Shown piece by piece: positions 54,916-63,790 of a DNA stretch of 64,000 bases. Position 1 is the first letter of the stretch. Each line of letters begins with the position of its first letter. The translations under genes were made by a program, and so were the position numbers. The DNA comes from Streptomyces sp. S.PNR 29 (lineage in GTDB: Bacteria; Actinomycetota; Actinomycetes; Streptomycetales; Streptomycetaceae), in the NCBI RefSeq assembly GCF_030386795.1, contig NZ_JANUQM010000015.1:208970-272969 (forward strand), given 5' to 3'. The notes under the pieces were generated by a model, which was not told where the DNA came from, made no database searches, and saw only the letters and a list, made by a program, of their open reading frames with translations.

Positions 54916-55760
54916 TTAGCAATCGCGCCAGTTGGTGGTGGTTTCATGCGTGAGGCGGCGGGTCATGAGGTTGATGGCAGCGAGTTGGATCATGGCGGCT
55001 GAGCGGTGGGGGCGGGTTTCGTAGTCGCGGGCCAGGCGGCGGTGGTGCATGAGCCGGCCGAGGATGCGTTCGATGACCCGGCGGCGGGGCTGGACGTGGA
55101 AGCCGCGGGTGGCGGGGTCGCGTTGGACGATTTCGAGGTCGATGCCGAGGTGGGCGGCTTGTTCCACGGCTTCGGTCTTGTAGCCGTTGTCGGCCCAGGC
55201 TTTGGTGGCGGTGGGGTGGCGCTCGCGGACTTTGGTCAGGAGTTGGGTGCCGGCGGCGGAGTCGTGGACGCTGGCGGCGGTGACGGCCACGGCCAGCAGG
55301 AGGCCGAGCGTGTCGGTGACGATGTGCCGTTGGCGGCCGATTTTCTTGGCCGGGTCGATGCCTTGGCTGGTCAGGGGGACGGTGGCGGAGGTTTTGATGT
55401 TCTGGCTGTCGATCAGTCAGGCGCTGGGCTCGCTGGAGCGGCCTTCGGCCTGGCGGACTTTGCCGCGTAGGAGGCCGGTGAGCTGGTCGAAGATGCCGTC
55501 GGCTTCCCAGCGGGCGAAGTAGCCATAGACGGTCTGGTGGGGTGGGACGTCGTGGGGCAGGTAGCGCCAGGGGATGCCGGTGCGGTCGACGTAGAGGATG
55601 GATGGCGTTCATCAGGGCGCGCAGGTCGTGGGTGGGCTTGCGGATGCCGTTGCGGGCCTGGCGCCAGGCTTCGAGGGTGGGGCGGATGAGTTCTCAGCGG
55701 GCGTCGGACAGGTCGCTGGGGTAGGGCCGTGAGGGCTGCGTGGTGCCTGGGTGTTCGGTG
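54916..55760 (-). pseudogene. IS5-family transposase, nearly full length, two nonsense codons and a frameshift
   Basis: From the right: DLSDAR, a TGA (55694-55696) in place of Trp, ELIRPTLEAWRQARNGIRKP, MNAIHPLRR then, after a shift at about 55600, RTGIPWRYLPHDVPPHQTVY. A second TGA (55417-55419) again replaces Trp before LIDSQNIKTS. The rest is open: VTAASVHDSAAGTQLLTKVR to LTHETTTNWRDC. Three lesions in an otherwise well-kept gene suggest recent death. Confidence 0.8.
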
Positions 55761-56028
55761 GCGGCTGGCTTGAGCAGGGCCTGTGCGGGGTGTCGGTTGC
55801 ACCGGGGCGTGCGTTCTCGATCTCGCGTGAACCGGTAGGTTTCTAGATGAGACGGGAACTCTTGAATGGAAAGCGGCGCATAGCTGGTCTACCGATTGCC
55901 GCAGAAGCCATTTTTCCGGCGGATCGCTTGGTTCGATGCTCGTGTCTGGCCGCTGAAAAATGAGGTTTCTGAATCGTCGGGAATGACGGTGTGTCAGTTC
56001 TCGGCGTAAGCGTCTGGATAGTCGCAAG

Positions 56029-56727
56029 GTGCTGTGCGGGATCCTGTTCGTGCTGTACACCGGGATCCGCTGGGAGTATCTGCCCCAGGAGCTGGGCTTC
56101 GGCTCGGGGATGACCTGCTGGCGACGGCTGCGGGACTGGAACGAGGCCGGGGTCTGGCAGCACCTGCACGAGCTGCTGCTCTCCGAGCTGCGAGCCGCAG
56201 GGCTGCTGGACTTCTCCCGCGCAGCGGTCGACTCCAGCCACATCCGCGCGATGAAGGGCGGGCAGGCCACCGGTCCGTCCCCGGTAGACCGGGGCAAGGT
56301 CGGCAGCAAGCACCACGTAATCGTCGAGGTGCACGGCATCCCGCTCGCGGCAATGACCACCGGCGGCAACCGCAACGACGTCACCCAACTCATCCCGTTG
56401 ATCCAGGCCGTCCCGCCGATCCGCGGTAAGCGCGGCCGGCCACTGCGCCGCCCCAAGCACCTGTACGCCGACCGCGGCTATGACCACGAGGTCTACCGGG
56501 ACAAGGCCCGCCGGTTCCAGATCACCCCGCACCTCGCCCGGCGCGGCACCGGGCACGGATCCGGCCTGGGCGTGTACCGCTGGGTCGTGGAAGGAGCGAT
56601 CGCGCTGCTGCACTGGTTCCGCCGCCTGCGCATCCGCTGGGAGATCCGCGACGACATCCACCACGCGTTCATCACCCTCGGCTGTGCCGTCATCTGCTGG
56701 CGACGACTGCGCACCACACGCTGTTGA
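56029..56727 (+). CDS. IS5-family transposase, probably 5' truncated
   Basis: The frame is open for 232 residues from GTG 56029: LCGILFVLYTGIRWEYLPQE, SRAAVDSSHIRAMKGGQATG (first Asp), HLYADRGYDHEVYRDKARRF (second Asp) and YRWVVEGAIALLHWFRRLRI with the final Glu, ending CWRRLRTTRC. The DDE triad and C-terminus are complete. The N-terminal DNA-binding stretch usual before RKVLCGILF is cut to a few residues (RLDSRK). It could be an N-truncated but still expressed protein. Confidence 0.75.
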   Translation: MLCGILFVLYTGIRWEYLPQELGFGSGMTCWRRLRDWNEAGVWQHLHELLLSELRAAGLLDFSRAAVDSSHIRAMKGGQATGPSPVDRGKVGSKHHVIVEVHGIPLAAMTTGGNRNDVTQLIPLIQAVPPIRGKRGRPLRRPKHLYADRGYDHEVYRDKARRFQITPHLARRGTGHGSGLGVYRWVVEGAIALLHWFRRLRIRWEIRDDIHHAFITLGCAVICWRRLRTTRC

Positions 56728-56808
56728 GAGTAAGGGCAAGCGATGGGCTCCAGGGAATGACCTGCTCGATGCGTCAGAACGTACGTGGCCAGTCCGGCCC
56801 CCACAGCC

Positions 56809-57555
56809 TCACATCCGGGATCTCAGCACGTCGACCTCACAGCCCGGCGCGAAGGGGTCGAAGCCGTGCTCGACCAGCCAGCGAACCACCAGCAGGCTTC
56901 GCAACGACCACCACGCGTGGATCACGTCGAGGTCGACGTCGGTGCCATAACCTGCGATGACGTCGTCGAGGTGCTCCTCGTGTCCGAGCGTCAAGGTGGC
57001 GAGGTCGAACAGGGCATCACCCCGGCCCGCCTCGGACCAGTCGATGATGCCCGTGACCTCGTCGCCGTCGACGAAGACGTGATCGATCTGCAGGTCGCCG
57101 TGTGTGAACGCCGGAGTCCACGGCCGGAGCGCGGCCTCGGCGACCTGGCGGTTGCGGGTGACCAGGTCGGCGGGCAGGATGCCGTTCGTCACGAGCAACT
57201 CGCACTCGCCGTCGAGTTCCGCCATCAACTCGTCGGGACTCCGGCGGCGCCGGCCGGCCCAGGGCGGCAATGGCGCTTCGTGCAGCTTCCGGATGGCGGC
57301 GCCCGCCGCGGCCCACGCCGCCGGCGACCCGGTCGACGGCTCACCGAGACGGCCGAGCACCGTCCCCGGGAGTGCGGCGATCGCGAGCACGGGCGGTTTG
57401 CGCCATAGGACCTCCGGGGTCGGGACCGGCGCGAGGGACATCGCCTTGACCTCGACGTCGATGCGCGCCTGATCGGTGTCCACCTTCAGGAACACATCGC
57501 CGACACGCAGAGTCGCGCGCTCGGAATGGGCGACCACGACTTTGACCTCATCCAT
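56809..57555 (-). CDS. Aminoglycoside phosphotransferase-family kinase
   Basis: The product is 248 residues. LRVGDVFLKVDTDQARIDVE holds the ATP-binding Lys. WTPAFTHGDLQIDHVFVDGD is the Brenner motif (HGDLQ-x-x-H, with His where Asn is usual), and GIIDWSEAGRGDALFDLATL the metal-binding Asp. The length is short for the family but both lobes are present. It may confer resistance to an aminoglycoside or act on another hydroxylated metabolite. It lies between two IS5 transposase genes, suggesting mobilisation. Confidence 0.8.
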   Translation of the reverse strand: MDEVKVVVAHSERATLRVGDVFLKVDTDQARIDVEVKAMSLAPVPTPEVLWRKPPVLAIAALPGTVLGRLGEPSTGSPAAWAAAGAAIRKLHEAPLPPWAGRRRRSPDELMAELDGECELLVTNGILPADLVTRNRQVAEAALRPWTPAFTHGDLQIDHVFVDGDEVTGIIDWSEAGRGDALFDLATLTLGHEEHLDDVIAGYGTDVDLDVIHAWWSLRSLLVVRWLVEHGFDPFAPGCEVDVLRSRM

Positions 57556-57892
57556 GGGCGACCAGTATCCCGGGGGTGTTCGCCGACGTCGCCGGGTTTA
57601 TTGCGTGCGATTACGCGGCTGACCGCGTCCCGCTACCCGGCGGCCTCGTGCACAACACCGCCCTCTGACCAGGTCAAGCCCACCATTTTTGTTAGGAGTC
57701 CTTAGACGACGTTTTCTTTGGCGAGGCGCTACCTGTTGGGGGAAGATGGCGCAAGTGTGCAGCTCATGGTGATCGTTCGCGGAGAGGAACTCATTGGGTA
57801 TGTACTGAGCAGTGGTCGCGGCTTGTGTACGTCGTTCTTGGGCTGATATTCCTTGCCGTGTTCGTCTGGCTGGGCATCGCTCTCTTCAGCGC
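57556..57892. other. Stretch without a recognisable gene
   Basis: About 340 bases lie upstream of the APH-type gene and the IS5 remnant. It includes an AT-rich patch (57680-57730, TTTTTGTTAGGAGTCCTTAG) unlike its surroundings, perhaps an element edge or promoter. No protein frame is convincing. Confidence 0.4.
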
Positions 57893-58359
57893 CGGATGAT
57901 GATGGTCGACTCCACTGTCGTGCGGGCCCACCAGCACGCCGCCGGAGCCCTCAAAAGGGGGCCGAAGGGCGAAACGAGCTGGCCGACCACGCACTCGGAC
58001 GCTCCCGCGGCGGGCTGAGCACGAAGATCCATCTGGCCGCAGACAGCCATGCACGGCCCTTGGCTCTGGCCATCACAGCGGGCCAGGCCGGTGACGCGGC
58101 CGCCTGCGAGGCGGTCATCCCGCGGATCCGCGGCCACCTGCGTCGCCGGCAGATCCGCGCGGTCATCCTGCAGCCGTCCGACCAGGTCGGCCACCCACCC
58201 GGCTTCGACGCGGATACCTACAAGCAGCGCAACACCGTCGAGCGGTGCATCAACCGCCTCAAGCAGTGGCGCGGCCTGGCCACACGAACTGACAAACTCG
58301 CCATCGCCTACCAGGCCGCACTCCACCTCGCCGCCATCCTCATCTGGGCAGGACGCTGA
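57893..58359 (+). pseudogene. IS5-family (IS427-group) transposase, frameshifted, with a small deletion
   Basis: MMMVDSTVVRAHQHAAGALK holds the first Asp. A shift at about 57960 leads to RSRGGLSTKIHLAADSHARP and RQIRAVILQPSDQVGHPPGF then YKQRNTVERCINRLKQWRGL, ending AAILIWAGR. The region between ILQPSDQ and GFDADTYK is shorter than normal. Loss of the N-terminal third makes it inactive. Confidence 0.75.
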
Positions 58360-58388
58360 CCAAAGAGACAGAACCTAGGTGTTGCGGG

Positions 58389-59351
58389 TCAGGACGTTGG
58401 TGACGGCGCATAGTGGTGGGCAAGATTGGTGGCGAGGTCGCGGAGGTGAGCCCTGGCTTCGGTGGGGCCGTGCACAGTGATGGCGCTCCCGAACGGCAGT
58501 AGTGCTCGCACATCCTCTATATGCAGGAAGCGGATTGTTACCTTGTGGCCGGTGGCGGATTCTTCATGGCCGTCCCGGACGAGTCGTAGGCCAAAGATCC
58601 GTTGCGCTCGCTCGATCTGGGCCTGGTCGATGGTGGCGCTGACCTCTATCGCGTGGTTGTGTTCCCACTGATCAATGAGCGCTGCAGCGACGGTGGCCAG
58701 AGTCTGGTTCTCGCGGATCCGTCGTGGCTGGTCGACTTCTTTCCACGTCGTGATCCGTTCGAGTCGGTACATCCGTGGCGCTCGGGCACAATCGGCGACG
58801 AGGTACCAGATGCCGGCCTTGGCGAACAGCCCGTAGGGATCCACGACCAGGTCGCGTGGGCATGACTCGCGTGGGCTGTCGTATTCGATCCGTAGCCGGC
58901 GACCTCTCCGCACCGGGCCGATCAGCGAAGCCGGAGTGCCGAAAGCTCGTGCCTGACGCCAGGGACGGCTGTCCACGTGCACTACGTCGGTGAGCGGCAG
59001 GAGCTCATGAACTCGACGTGGCTGTGTAGCGGCGATCTTGGAGAGCGCGCGCTGGCTTTCGACCGATGCGTTGAGCTCCGCACGTTGCTTCTCATCCAGC
59101 CCAGTGAGCGACAGATGATCACGCTCGCCCGGTGTGAGTCGCGTGAGGTCGAGTCCGGATCCGGGCAGCATGGTCACGCCTCCGAGGCGGCCCCGGTGTG
59201 CGGTCACCGGTAGGCCGGCGTCGCGGAGCCAGTTCAGATCTCGGGTGATGGTTCGAAGGGACACCCCGAGCGCTGAGGCGAGTTCCTGTGTGGTCACGGC
59301 ATCCCTCGATTTGAGGAGCAGCATCAGGGTGAAGAAGCGGTCTGGGGTCAC
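58389..59351 (-). CDS. WYL-domain transcriptional regulator (YafY type)
   Basis: The product is 320 residues. FFTLMLLLKSRDAVTTQELA then VSLRTITRDLNWLRDAGLPV is a DeoR-like HTH (residues 1-60). The WYL domain at about 145-225 has LRIEYDSPRESCPRDLVVDP and FAKAGIWYLVADCARAPRMY then LERI, with WYL as such. A C-terminal WCX extension follows. It is divergent from a VOC gene 92 bases away, and such pairs are usually regulator and target. Confidence 0.88.
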   Translation of the reverse strand: MTPDRFFTLMLLLKSRDAVTTQELASALGVSLRTITRDLNWLRDAGLPVTAHRGRLGGVTMLPGSGLDLTRLTPGERDHLSLTGLDEKQRAELNASVESQRALSKIAATQPRRVHELLPLTDVVHVDSRPWRQARAFGTPASLIGPVRRGRRLRIEYDSPRESCPRDLVVDPYGLFAKAGIWYLVADCARAPRMYRLERITTWKEVDQPRRIRENQTLATVAAALIDQWEHNHAIEVSATIDQAQIERAQRIFGLRLVRDGHEESATGHKVTIRFLHIEDVRALLPFGSAITVHGPTEARAHLRDLATNLAHHYAPSPTS

Positions 59352-59443
59352 ACACCAATTTTTTCAGTAATTGCGACACGATGCGGCGCATATCCCGGTC
59401 AGGCTGGTGGATGCGTACCTACGACCTGTGAGAAGGAACAACC

Positions 59444-59809
59444 ATGACCACATCCGTCGTGTCCATCGTCTACGTGAACGACGCTCCCGCCGCAGCTCGT
59501 TTCTACGGCGACCTCCTCGGCATGAGCCCCTCGTTCGAGACTCCGGGATACATCACCTTCGACCTCGGGTCAGGCGCTGACCTCGGTCTGTGGTCTGGCC
59601 AGTTCGAGGATCTGTCACCGGACGTCCCGCGCACCAGTGAGGTTTGCCTGGCCATCGACGGTGGACCCGATGAGGTCAACGCGACCTTTGAGCAGTGGAA
59701 GTCCAAGGGGGTCACGATCCTGTGCGAGCCTCATGATGCGGGGTTCGGGCTGACCTTCCTCGCAGCCGATCCTGACGGGAACCGTATCCGCGTCGCACCG
59801 CAGGACTGA
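59444..59809 (+). CDS. VOC-fold protein
   Basis: The product is 121 residues after GAAGGAACAACC. VSIVYVNDAPAAARFYGDLL opens the first module, DLGSGADLGLWSGQ closes it, and LTFLAADPDGNRIRVAPQD closes the second. It fits small drug-binding or glyoxalase-like VOC proteins; the exact metal-ligand set is not obvious. It is divergent from the WYL regulator and followed by a hairpin terminator. Confidence 0.85.
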   Translation: MTTSVVSIVYVNDAPAAARFYGDLLGMSPSFETPGYITFDLGSGADLGLWSGQFEDLSPDVPRTSEVCLAIDGGPDEVNATFEQWKSKGVTILCEPHDAGFGLTFLAADPDGNRIRVAPQD

Positions 59810-59821
59810 GAGGCCGCAATG

Positions 59822-59855
59822 CGGCAGGCGCGCACGATAGGTGTCGCGCCTGCCG
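59822..59855 (+). terminator. Terminator after the VOC gene
   Basis: CGGCAGGCGCG and CGCGCCTGCCG form a perfect 11-base-pair stem around CACGATAGGTGT, 12 bases after the stop of the VOC gene and 26 before the IS481 transposase start. Confidence 0.75.
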
Positions 59856-59880
59856 TCGTCTGGCTTCGAGAGGACGACGA

Positions 59881-60763
59881 GTGCCCCACGCGAATGCGCC
59901 CCTGAGCGTCGAGGGCCGTAGGCGGCTCGTGAAGCGGTGCCAGACACGTCCCATCGCCCACGTCGCCGCTGAGATGGGTATCTCTCGCACATGCGCCAGC
60001 AAGTGGGTAAATCGCTGGCGGCTACACGGTGATACGGGATTGCAAGACCGGCCGTCGAGTCCGCACCGGAGTCCGAACGCGACTCCAGCACGGGTCATCG
60101 AGCAGATCGAGTCCTGGCGCCGCGAGCTCAAGTGGTCCGCGCAACGGATCACCGACGAACTTGTCAGTATCGGTTTTGTGATCGACCGGCGAACTGTTAG
60201 CGGACATCTGATCCGGCTCGGCCTCGGCAAACGCCGCTTCCTCGACCCAGGCGGTGAGAACAACCGGAAGCCGGGGGAGATCCCTGCTCGCTGGCCCGGA
60301 CACATGGTGCACCTGGATGTGAAGAAGGTCGACCGGACCCCTGATGGCGGCGGGTGGCGGATCCACGGCCGGAACAGCGATCAGGCCAAGGTGGCTAGTC
60401 GGGCGAAGTCGGCCGGGGCAAAGCGTGGCCATGTCTACCTGCACTCCGTCGTCGACGGTTTCTCACGGCTCGCCTACACAGAACCGCTGGGCGATGAGAA
60501 GGGCGCGACGGCTGCTGCTTTCCTCGCCCGGGCGAAGGTCTGGTTCGCCGCCCACGGCATCAACCACATCCACCGGGTCGTCACCGACAATGGCGCTTGC
60601 TACCGCTCCGGCGACTTCGTCCGCATCGTCGGGCAAGGCACCCGGCATCAGAGAACCAAGCCATACACACCTCGGCACAAGGGGAAGGTGGAGCGCTACC
60701 AGCGCATCATGGCCGAGGAAGTCCTCTACGCCCGCGAGTTCACCAGCAAGGACGCCCGGTCAG
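59881..60763 (+). pseudogene. IS481-family transposase, 5' part (interrupted gene)
   Basis: From GTG 59881 the product has MPHANAPLSVEGRRRLVKRC, HTH text HVAAEMGISRTCASKWVNRW, first Asp in HMVHLDVKKVDRTPDGGG, second in HRVVTDNGACYRSGDFVRIV, and Glu in TPRHKGKVERYQRIMAEEVL. After KDARS the gene is cut by the insertion at 60764. The missing end (IAVWNIHYNYHRPHSAA to NVEPSYI) lies at 63791-63912. Joining across one copy of the 9-base duplication restores 334 codons without a stop. Confidence 0.92.
60755..60763 (+). repeat. Target-site duplication, left copy
   Basis: CCCGGTCAG directly precedes the left end of the inserted unit; the same nine bases follow its right end at 63782-63790. Length fits the IS256 family. 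Confidence 0.9.
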
Positions 60764-60903
60764 GAGCAATAGTCAAGAGTTGTGGATGGGGCCTTCCGGC
60801 GCGGTGATCTCGGCGGCCGCGAGCCGGGCGTTTTCGCGCACCTACGAGGCGGTATTGGCGGACAACGGCGCGGCGGTAGCCCCCAGTGTGACAACATCAA
60901 CGC

Positions 60904-61167
60904 ATGGGCATCTTCGACTCCATCGCGCGTGGCCTCGGTAGCCTCCGCCCGCTGGCCGACGCGGAACTCGAAGACGAGCGCGAGGCGCTGCGACAGCGTT
61001 ACGTATCTAGTGGGGATGTCAACGAGGCGTCGAAACTCTACGACGAGCTGCACCACTACGACGAAGAGATGACGCGCCGTGCAAACGAGGCCTATGCCCG
61101 CGAGAACCCGAACCCACCAAAGCCTAGGCATCGCGAGCACGGGTGGTACCTGCCGAACGACGACTAA
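60904..61167 (+). CDS. Conserved small acidic protein of unknown function (passenger)
   Basis: The product is 87 residues: MGIFDSIARGLGSLRPLADA, ELEDEREALRQRYVSSGDVN, then YDELHHYDEEMTRRANEAYA and the ending REHGWYLPNDD. It is helical and highly charged, with a conserved-looking C-terminal end. It resembles a hypothetical family seen in actinobacteria. It lies near the left end of the IS256-ended unit, so it moved with it. Confidence 0.65.
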   Translation: MGIFDSIARGLGSLRPLADAELEDEREALRQRYVSSGDVNEASKLYDELHHYDEEMTRRANEAYARENPNPPKPRHREHGWYLPNDD

Positions 61168-61217
61168 GCGTTGTCCCGTAACTGCTGGTCGCAGTGAGCC
61201 GGTAACGCCCGCCGGTG

Positions 61218-61601
61218 TCAGCCGAAGAGAAGGTCGACGTCCTTCTCGATGCAGAGCTGCAAGACGACCACCAACTGTCCGGCGTCGTCTATGTGCCGTT
61301 GGAGAAGTGGGTCGGTGCTTCCGCCTTGAGGCTGGTCGGCGACCTCCTGCAGGCGGGGCAGGATCGCGGCGCACTGGGCCGGCGTGAGGTCGGGGCCGTC
61401 ATCATCGGGATGGTTGAGGAGTGGTGCCAGGGCGGTGAAGACCTCGTTCCACGGGCGCTGTCCGCCGAAGCCGTGCATCTCGTCGAGTGCGAACCCCTCG
61501 GCCTGTGCAAGCCACCGCCGGAACACTCCGAAGCCGGTGTAGGACCACGAGACGTCCGGGCTGCTGGTGTCATCGTCTCCTGGGAACAGAACGAGCCCCA
61601 C
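61218..61601 (-). CDS. Conserved soluble protein of unknown function (passenger)
   Basis: The product is 127 residues from GTG 61601 after GAGGAGG: VGLVLFPGDDDTSSPDVSWS, YTGFGVFRRWLAQAEGF, MHGFGGQRPWNEVFTALAPL and the ending LVVVLQLCIEKDVDLLFG. Its blocks are conserved in a Streptomyces hypothetical family that I cannot name. The gene looks intact. It is convergent with the small gene at 60904 and also inside the transposed unit. Confidence 0.65.
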   Translation of the reverse strand: MGLVLFPGDDDTSSPDVSWSYTGFGVFRRWLAQAEGFALDEMHGFGGQRPWNEVFTALAPLLNHPDDDGPDLTPAQCAAILPRLQEVADQPQGGSTDPLLQRHIDDAGQLVVVLQLCIEKDVDLLFG

Positions 61602-61672
61602 ATGTCCTCCTCGTTGACCGAGCACACAGGATCGGCCTCAGGGAAGGGCGACAGCAACTGAAATGACTCGCC

Positions 61673-62402
61673 GTGACTGGTGTGATCACGGCGTCGGAGT
61701 CGTCCTGGATAGCTCCGTTCACCGGGCTGAACCCTCGGCAGTTCGGCAAGCTGGTCACCGCGCTGCGGCGTGAGGGTGCCGGCCCGGTCCGCAAAGGCGG
61801 CCCTGGAGTCTGTCGCTCAAGGACCGAGTGTTGCTGGTCGCCGCGTACTGGCGCACGAACCTCACCCTGCCCCAATTGGCGCCGGGGTTCGGGATATTGA
61901 AGTCGGCAGCCGACCGCATCATCGGCGGCCTCGGCCCGTCGCTCGCATTCCAGCCCACAGACGGTTCCGCAACCGCACCGTGCTGATCGTGGACGGCACC
62001 TTGGTGCCCACCCGCGACCACACCATCGCCGAGCAGTCGGAAAATTACCGGTACTCCACCAATCATCAGGTCGTCATCGATGCCGAGACCCGGCTCTCCG
62101 TCGCCGTCGGCCGGCCAGTGTCCGGCAACCGCAACGACTGCAAGGCGCGGGAACTGTCCGGCGTGAAGAACGTCGTCGGCCACACCACGGTGATCGCGGA
62201 CGGTGGCTACCGCGGCACCGGTCTGGTCATCCCGCACCGCCGCGAACGCGGGCGGGCCGAACTCCCGGACTGGAAAGAAGAGCACAACCGTTCGCACCGT
62301 AAAGTCCGCGCCCGCGTCGAGCACGTCTTCGCCCGCTTGAAGACCTGGAAGATCCTCCGCGACTGCCGCCTCAAAGGCGACGGGGTTCACCACGCAATGC
62401 AT
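61673..62402 (+). pseudogene. IS5-like transposase, two frameshifts, 3' end cut
   Basis: WIAPFTGLNPRQFGKLVTAL is followed after a shift by LLVAAYWRTNLTLPQLAPGF, and after another by RTVLIVDGTLVPTRDHTIAE, TTVIADGGYRGTGLVIPHRR and VRARVEHVFARLKTWKILRD. After GDGVHHAM it runs directly into the 3' end of the IS256 transposase gene (stop at 62408), so the IS5 end is missing. Confidence 0.8.
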
Positions 62403-62407
62403 GTCCT

Positions 62408-63647
62408 TCACGCCGCCACCTCGGACCGTTCGACCAGGATGCCGTTCTCGAAGCGTGCACCGGCGCGGACCAGGGGGACCAGGTGGGCTCCGGTGATCGC
62501 GTGCCACCGCGCCTGGGCGGACTCGACCAGTTTGAACACCATCGCGAGCGCGGCCGCCGGGCTGCTGGCGCCTCGGGTGACCTTGGTGCGGAGCTTGACC
62601 GTGGAGAAGGTCGACTCGATGGGGTTGGTGGTCCGCAGGTGGATCCAGTGCTCGGCCGGGAAGTCGTAGAACGCGAGCAGTTCGTCCCGGTCCTCGGTGA
62701 TCTTCGCGACGGCCTTGGGGAACTTGGCGCCGTAGGTCTTCGCGAACGCCTCGATCGCCTTCTCGGCGTGAGTGCGGGACTCGGCGTTGTAGATCTCCTG
62801 CATTGCCTTCGTCGCGCCGGGCAGTGCGGACTTGGGCAGGAAGTTGGTGACATTGCGGGATTTGTGAACCCAGCACCTCTGCGGCCTCGCGGCCGGGAAC
62901 ACCTCGGCGAGCGCCCGCCAAAGGCCTATGGCGCAGTCCCCGATGACCAGCTCAGGGTCGCGCATGCCGCGTCGGCGGCAGTCGCGCAGCAGGTCGGCCC
63001 ACGGCTCGGTCGACTCCCGCAGGCCCTCGGCCAGGGCGATCAGTTCCTTGGTGCCGTCCAGCCGGACGCCGAGCAGGACCAGGACGCAGGAGTGGGCTTG
63101 GCCGAGTCGGACCTTGGGGTGCACGCCGTCGGCCCAGACGTAGACGAAGTCGCGATCCGACAGGTCCCGGGTCTGGAAGGCGGCGTGGTCCTCGCTCCAC
63201 TGCTTGGTCAGCCGGGTGGCGGTGGCCGGGGACAGGCCGGCGGTGCCGCCGAGGAACTGCTCCAGGGCGGGGACGAAGTCTCCGGACGCCAGGCCGTGCA
63301 GGTAGAGCAGCGGCAACACCTCTGAGATCTTCGGCGACTTGCGGCGCCACGGCGCCAGGATCTTCGAGGAGAACCGCTTGCGCTCGCCGGTGGCGTCGTC
63401 GACGCGGCGGTCGTTCACCCGCGGAGCTCTGACCTCGACCGGTCCGGCGGCAGTGACCACGGTCCTCGCCTTGTGGTGGCCGTTGCGGACCACCAGGCGC
63501 CGCCCGTGCTCGTCAATCTCGGCGGTCAACTCGGCTATGTACTGGTTGACTTCCGCCCTCCAGAGCGGCAGCCAGCATCCGGCGGGCGCCCTCCCGGACG
63601 ATCTCGTCGATCAGGGAGCCGGACTGGGTGGAGCCGCCGTCGGTCAC
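62408..63647 (-). pseudogene. IS256-family transposase, N-terminal frameshift
   Basis: The reading frame from 63529 covers 373 residues with DFVYVWADGVHPKVRLGQAH (first Asp), LVIGDCAIGLWRALAEVFPA (second Asp, usually GDG), QRCWVHKSRNV and WIHLRTTNPIESTFSTVKLR with the catalytic Glu. Upstream, GTG 63647 starts VTDGGSTQSGSLIDEIVREG and AARRMLAAALE-type text, but one extra G in GGAGGGCGG (about 63565) breaks the join to EVNQYIAELTAE. Removing that G restores about 412 residues. It could be recent inactivation or a sequence error. Confidence 0.85.
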
Positions 63648-63781
63648 TACGCTGAGCGCGGGCGTACCTTCCCGACCCGCGCTGCAACGCGGGCCTACTC
63701 GCTGACCATCAAAGGATCATTCGAGAAGGTACGTCTTCCGCGTGCCTGCCGGAACTGATCCACAGGTCTCCAGCATTGCTC

Positions 63782-63790
63782 CCCGGTCAG
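63782..63790 (+). repeat. Target-site duplication, right copy
   Basis: CCCGGTCAG directly follows the right end of the inserted unit and is identical to 60755-60763. Confidence 0.9.

Larger units (their letters stand above)
60764..63781. mobile_element. IS256-ended transposed unit with passenger genes
   Basis: The unit is 3,018 bases. The left end begins GAGCAATAGTCAAGAGTTGTGGAT, given as GAGCAAT plus TGTGGAT; the right end, read inward, begins GAGCAAT and also reaches TGTGGAT at the same distance, with about 18 of 24 bases matching. CCCGGTCAG flanks both ends. Inside, from left to right, lie a small hypothetical gene, a second hypothetical gene on the minus strand, a truncated IS5-like transposase and an IS256 transposase whose N-terminal part is frameshifted. 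No IS256 end is visible directly after the transposase gene, so the outer ends must have moved everything together. Confidence 0.85.
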
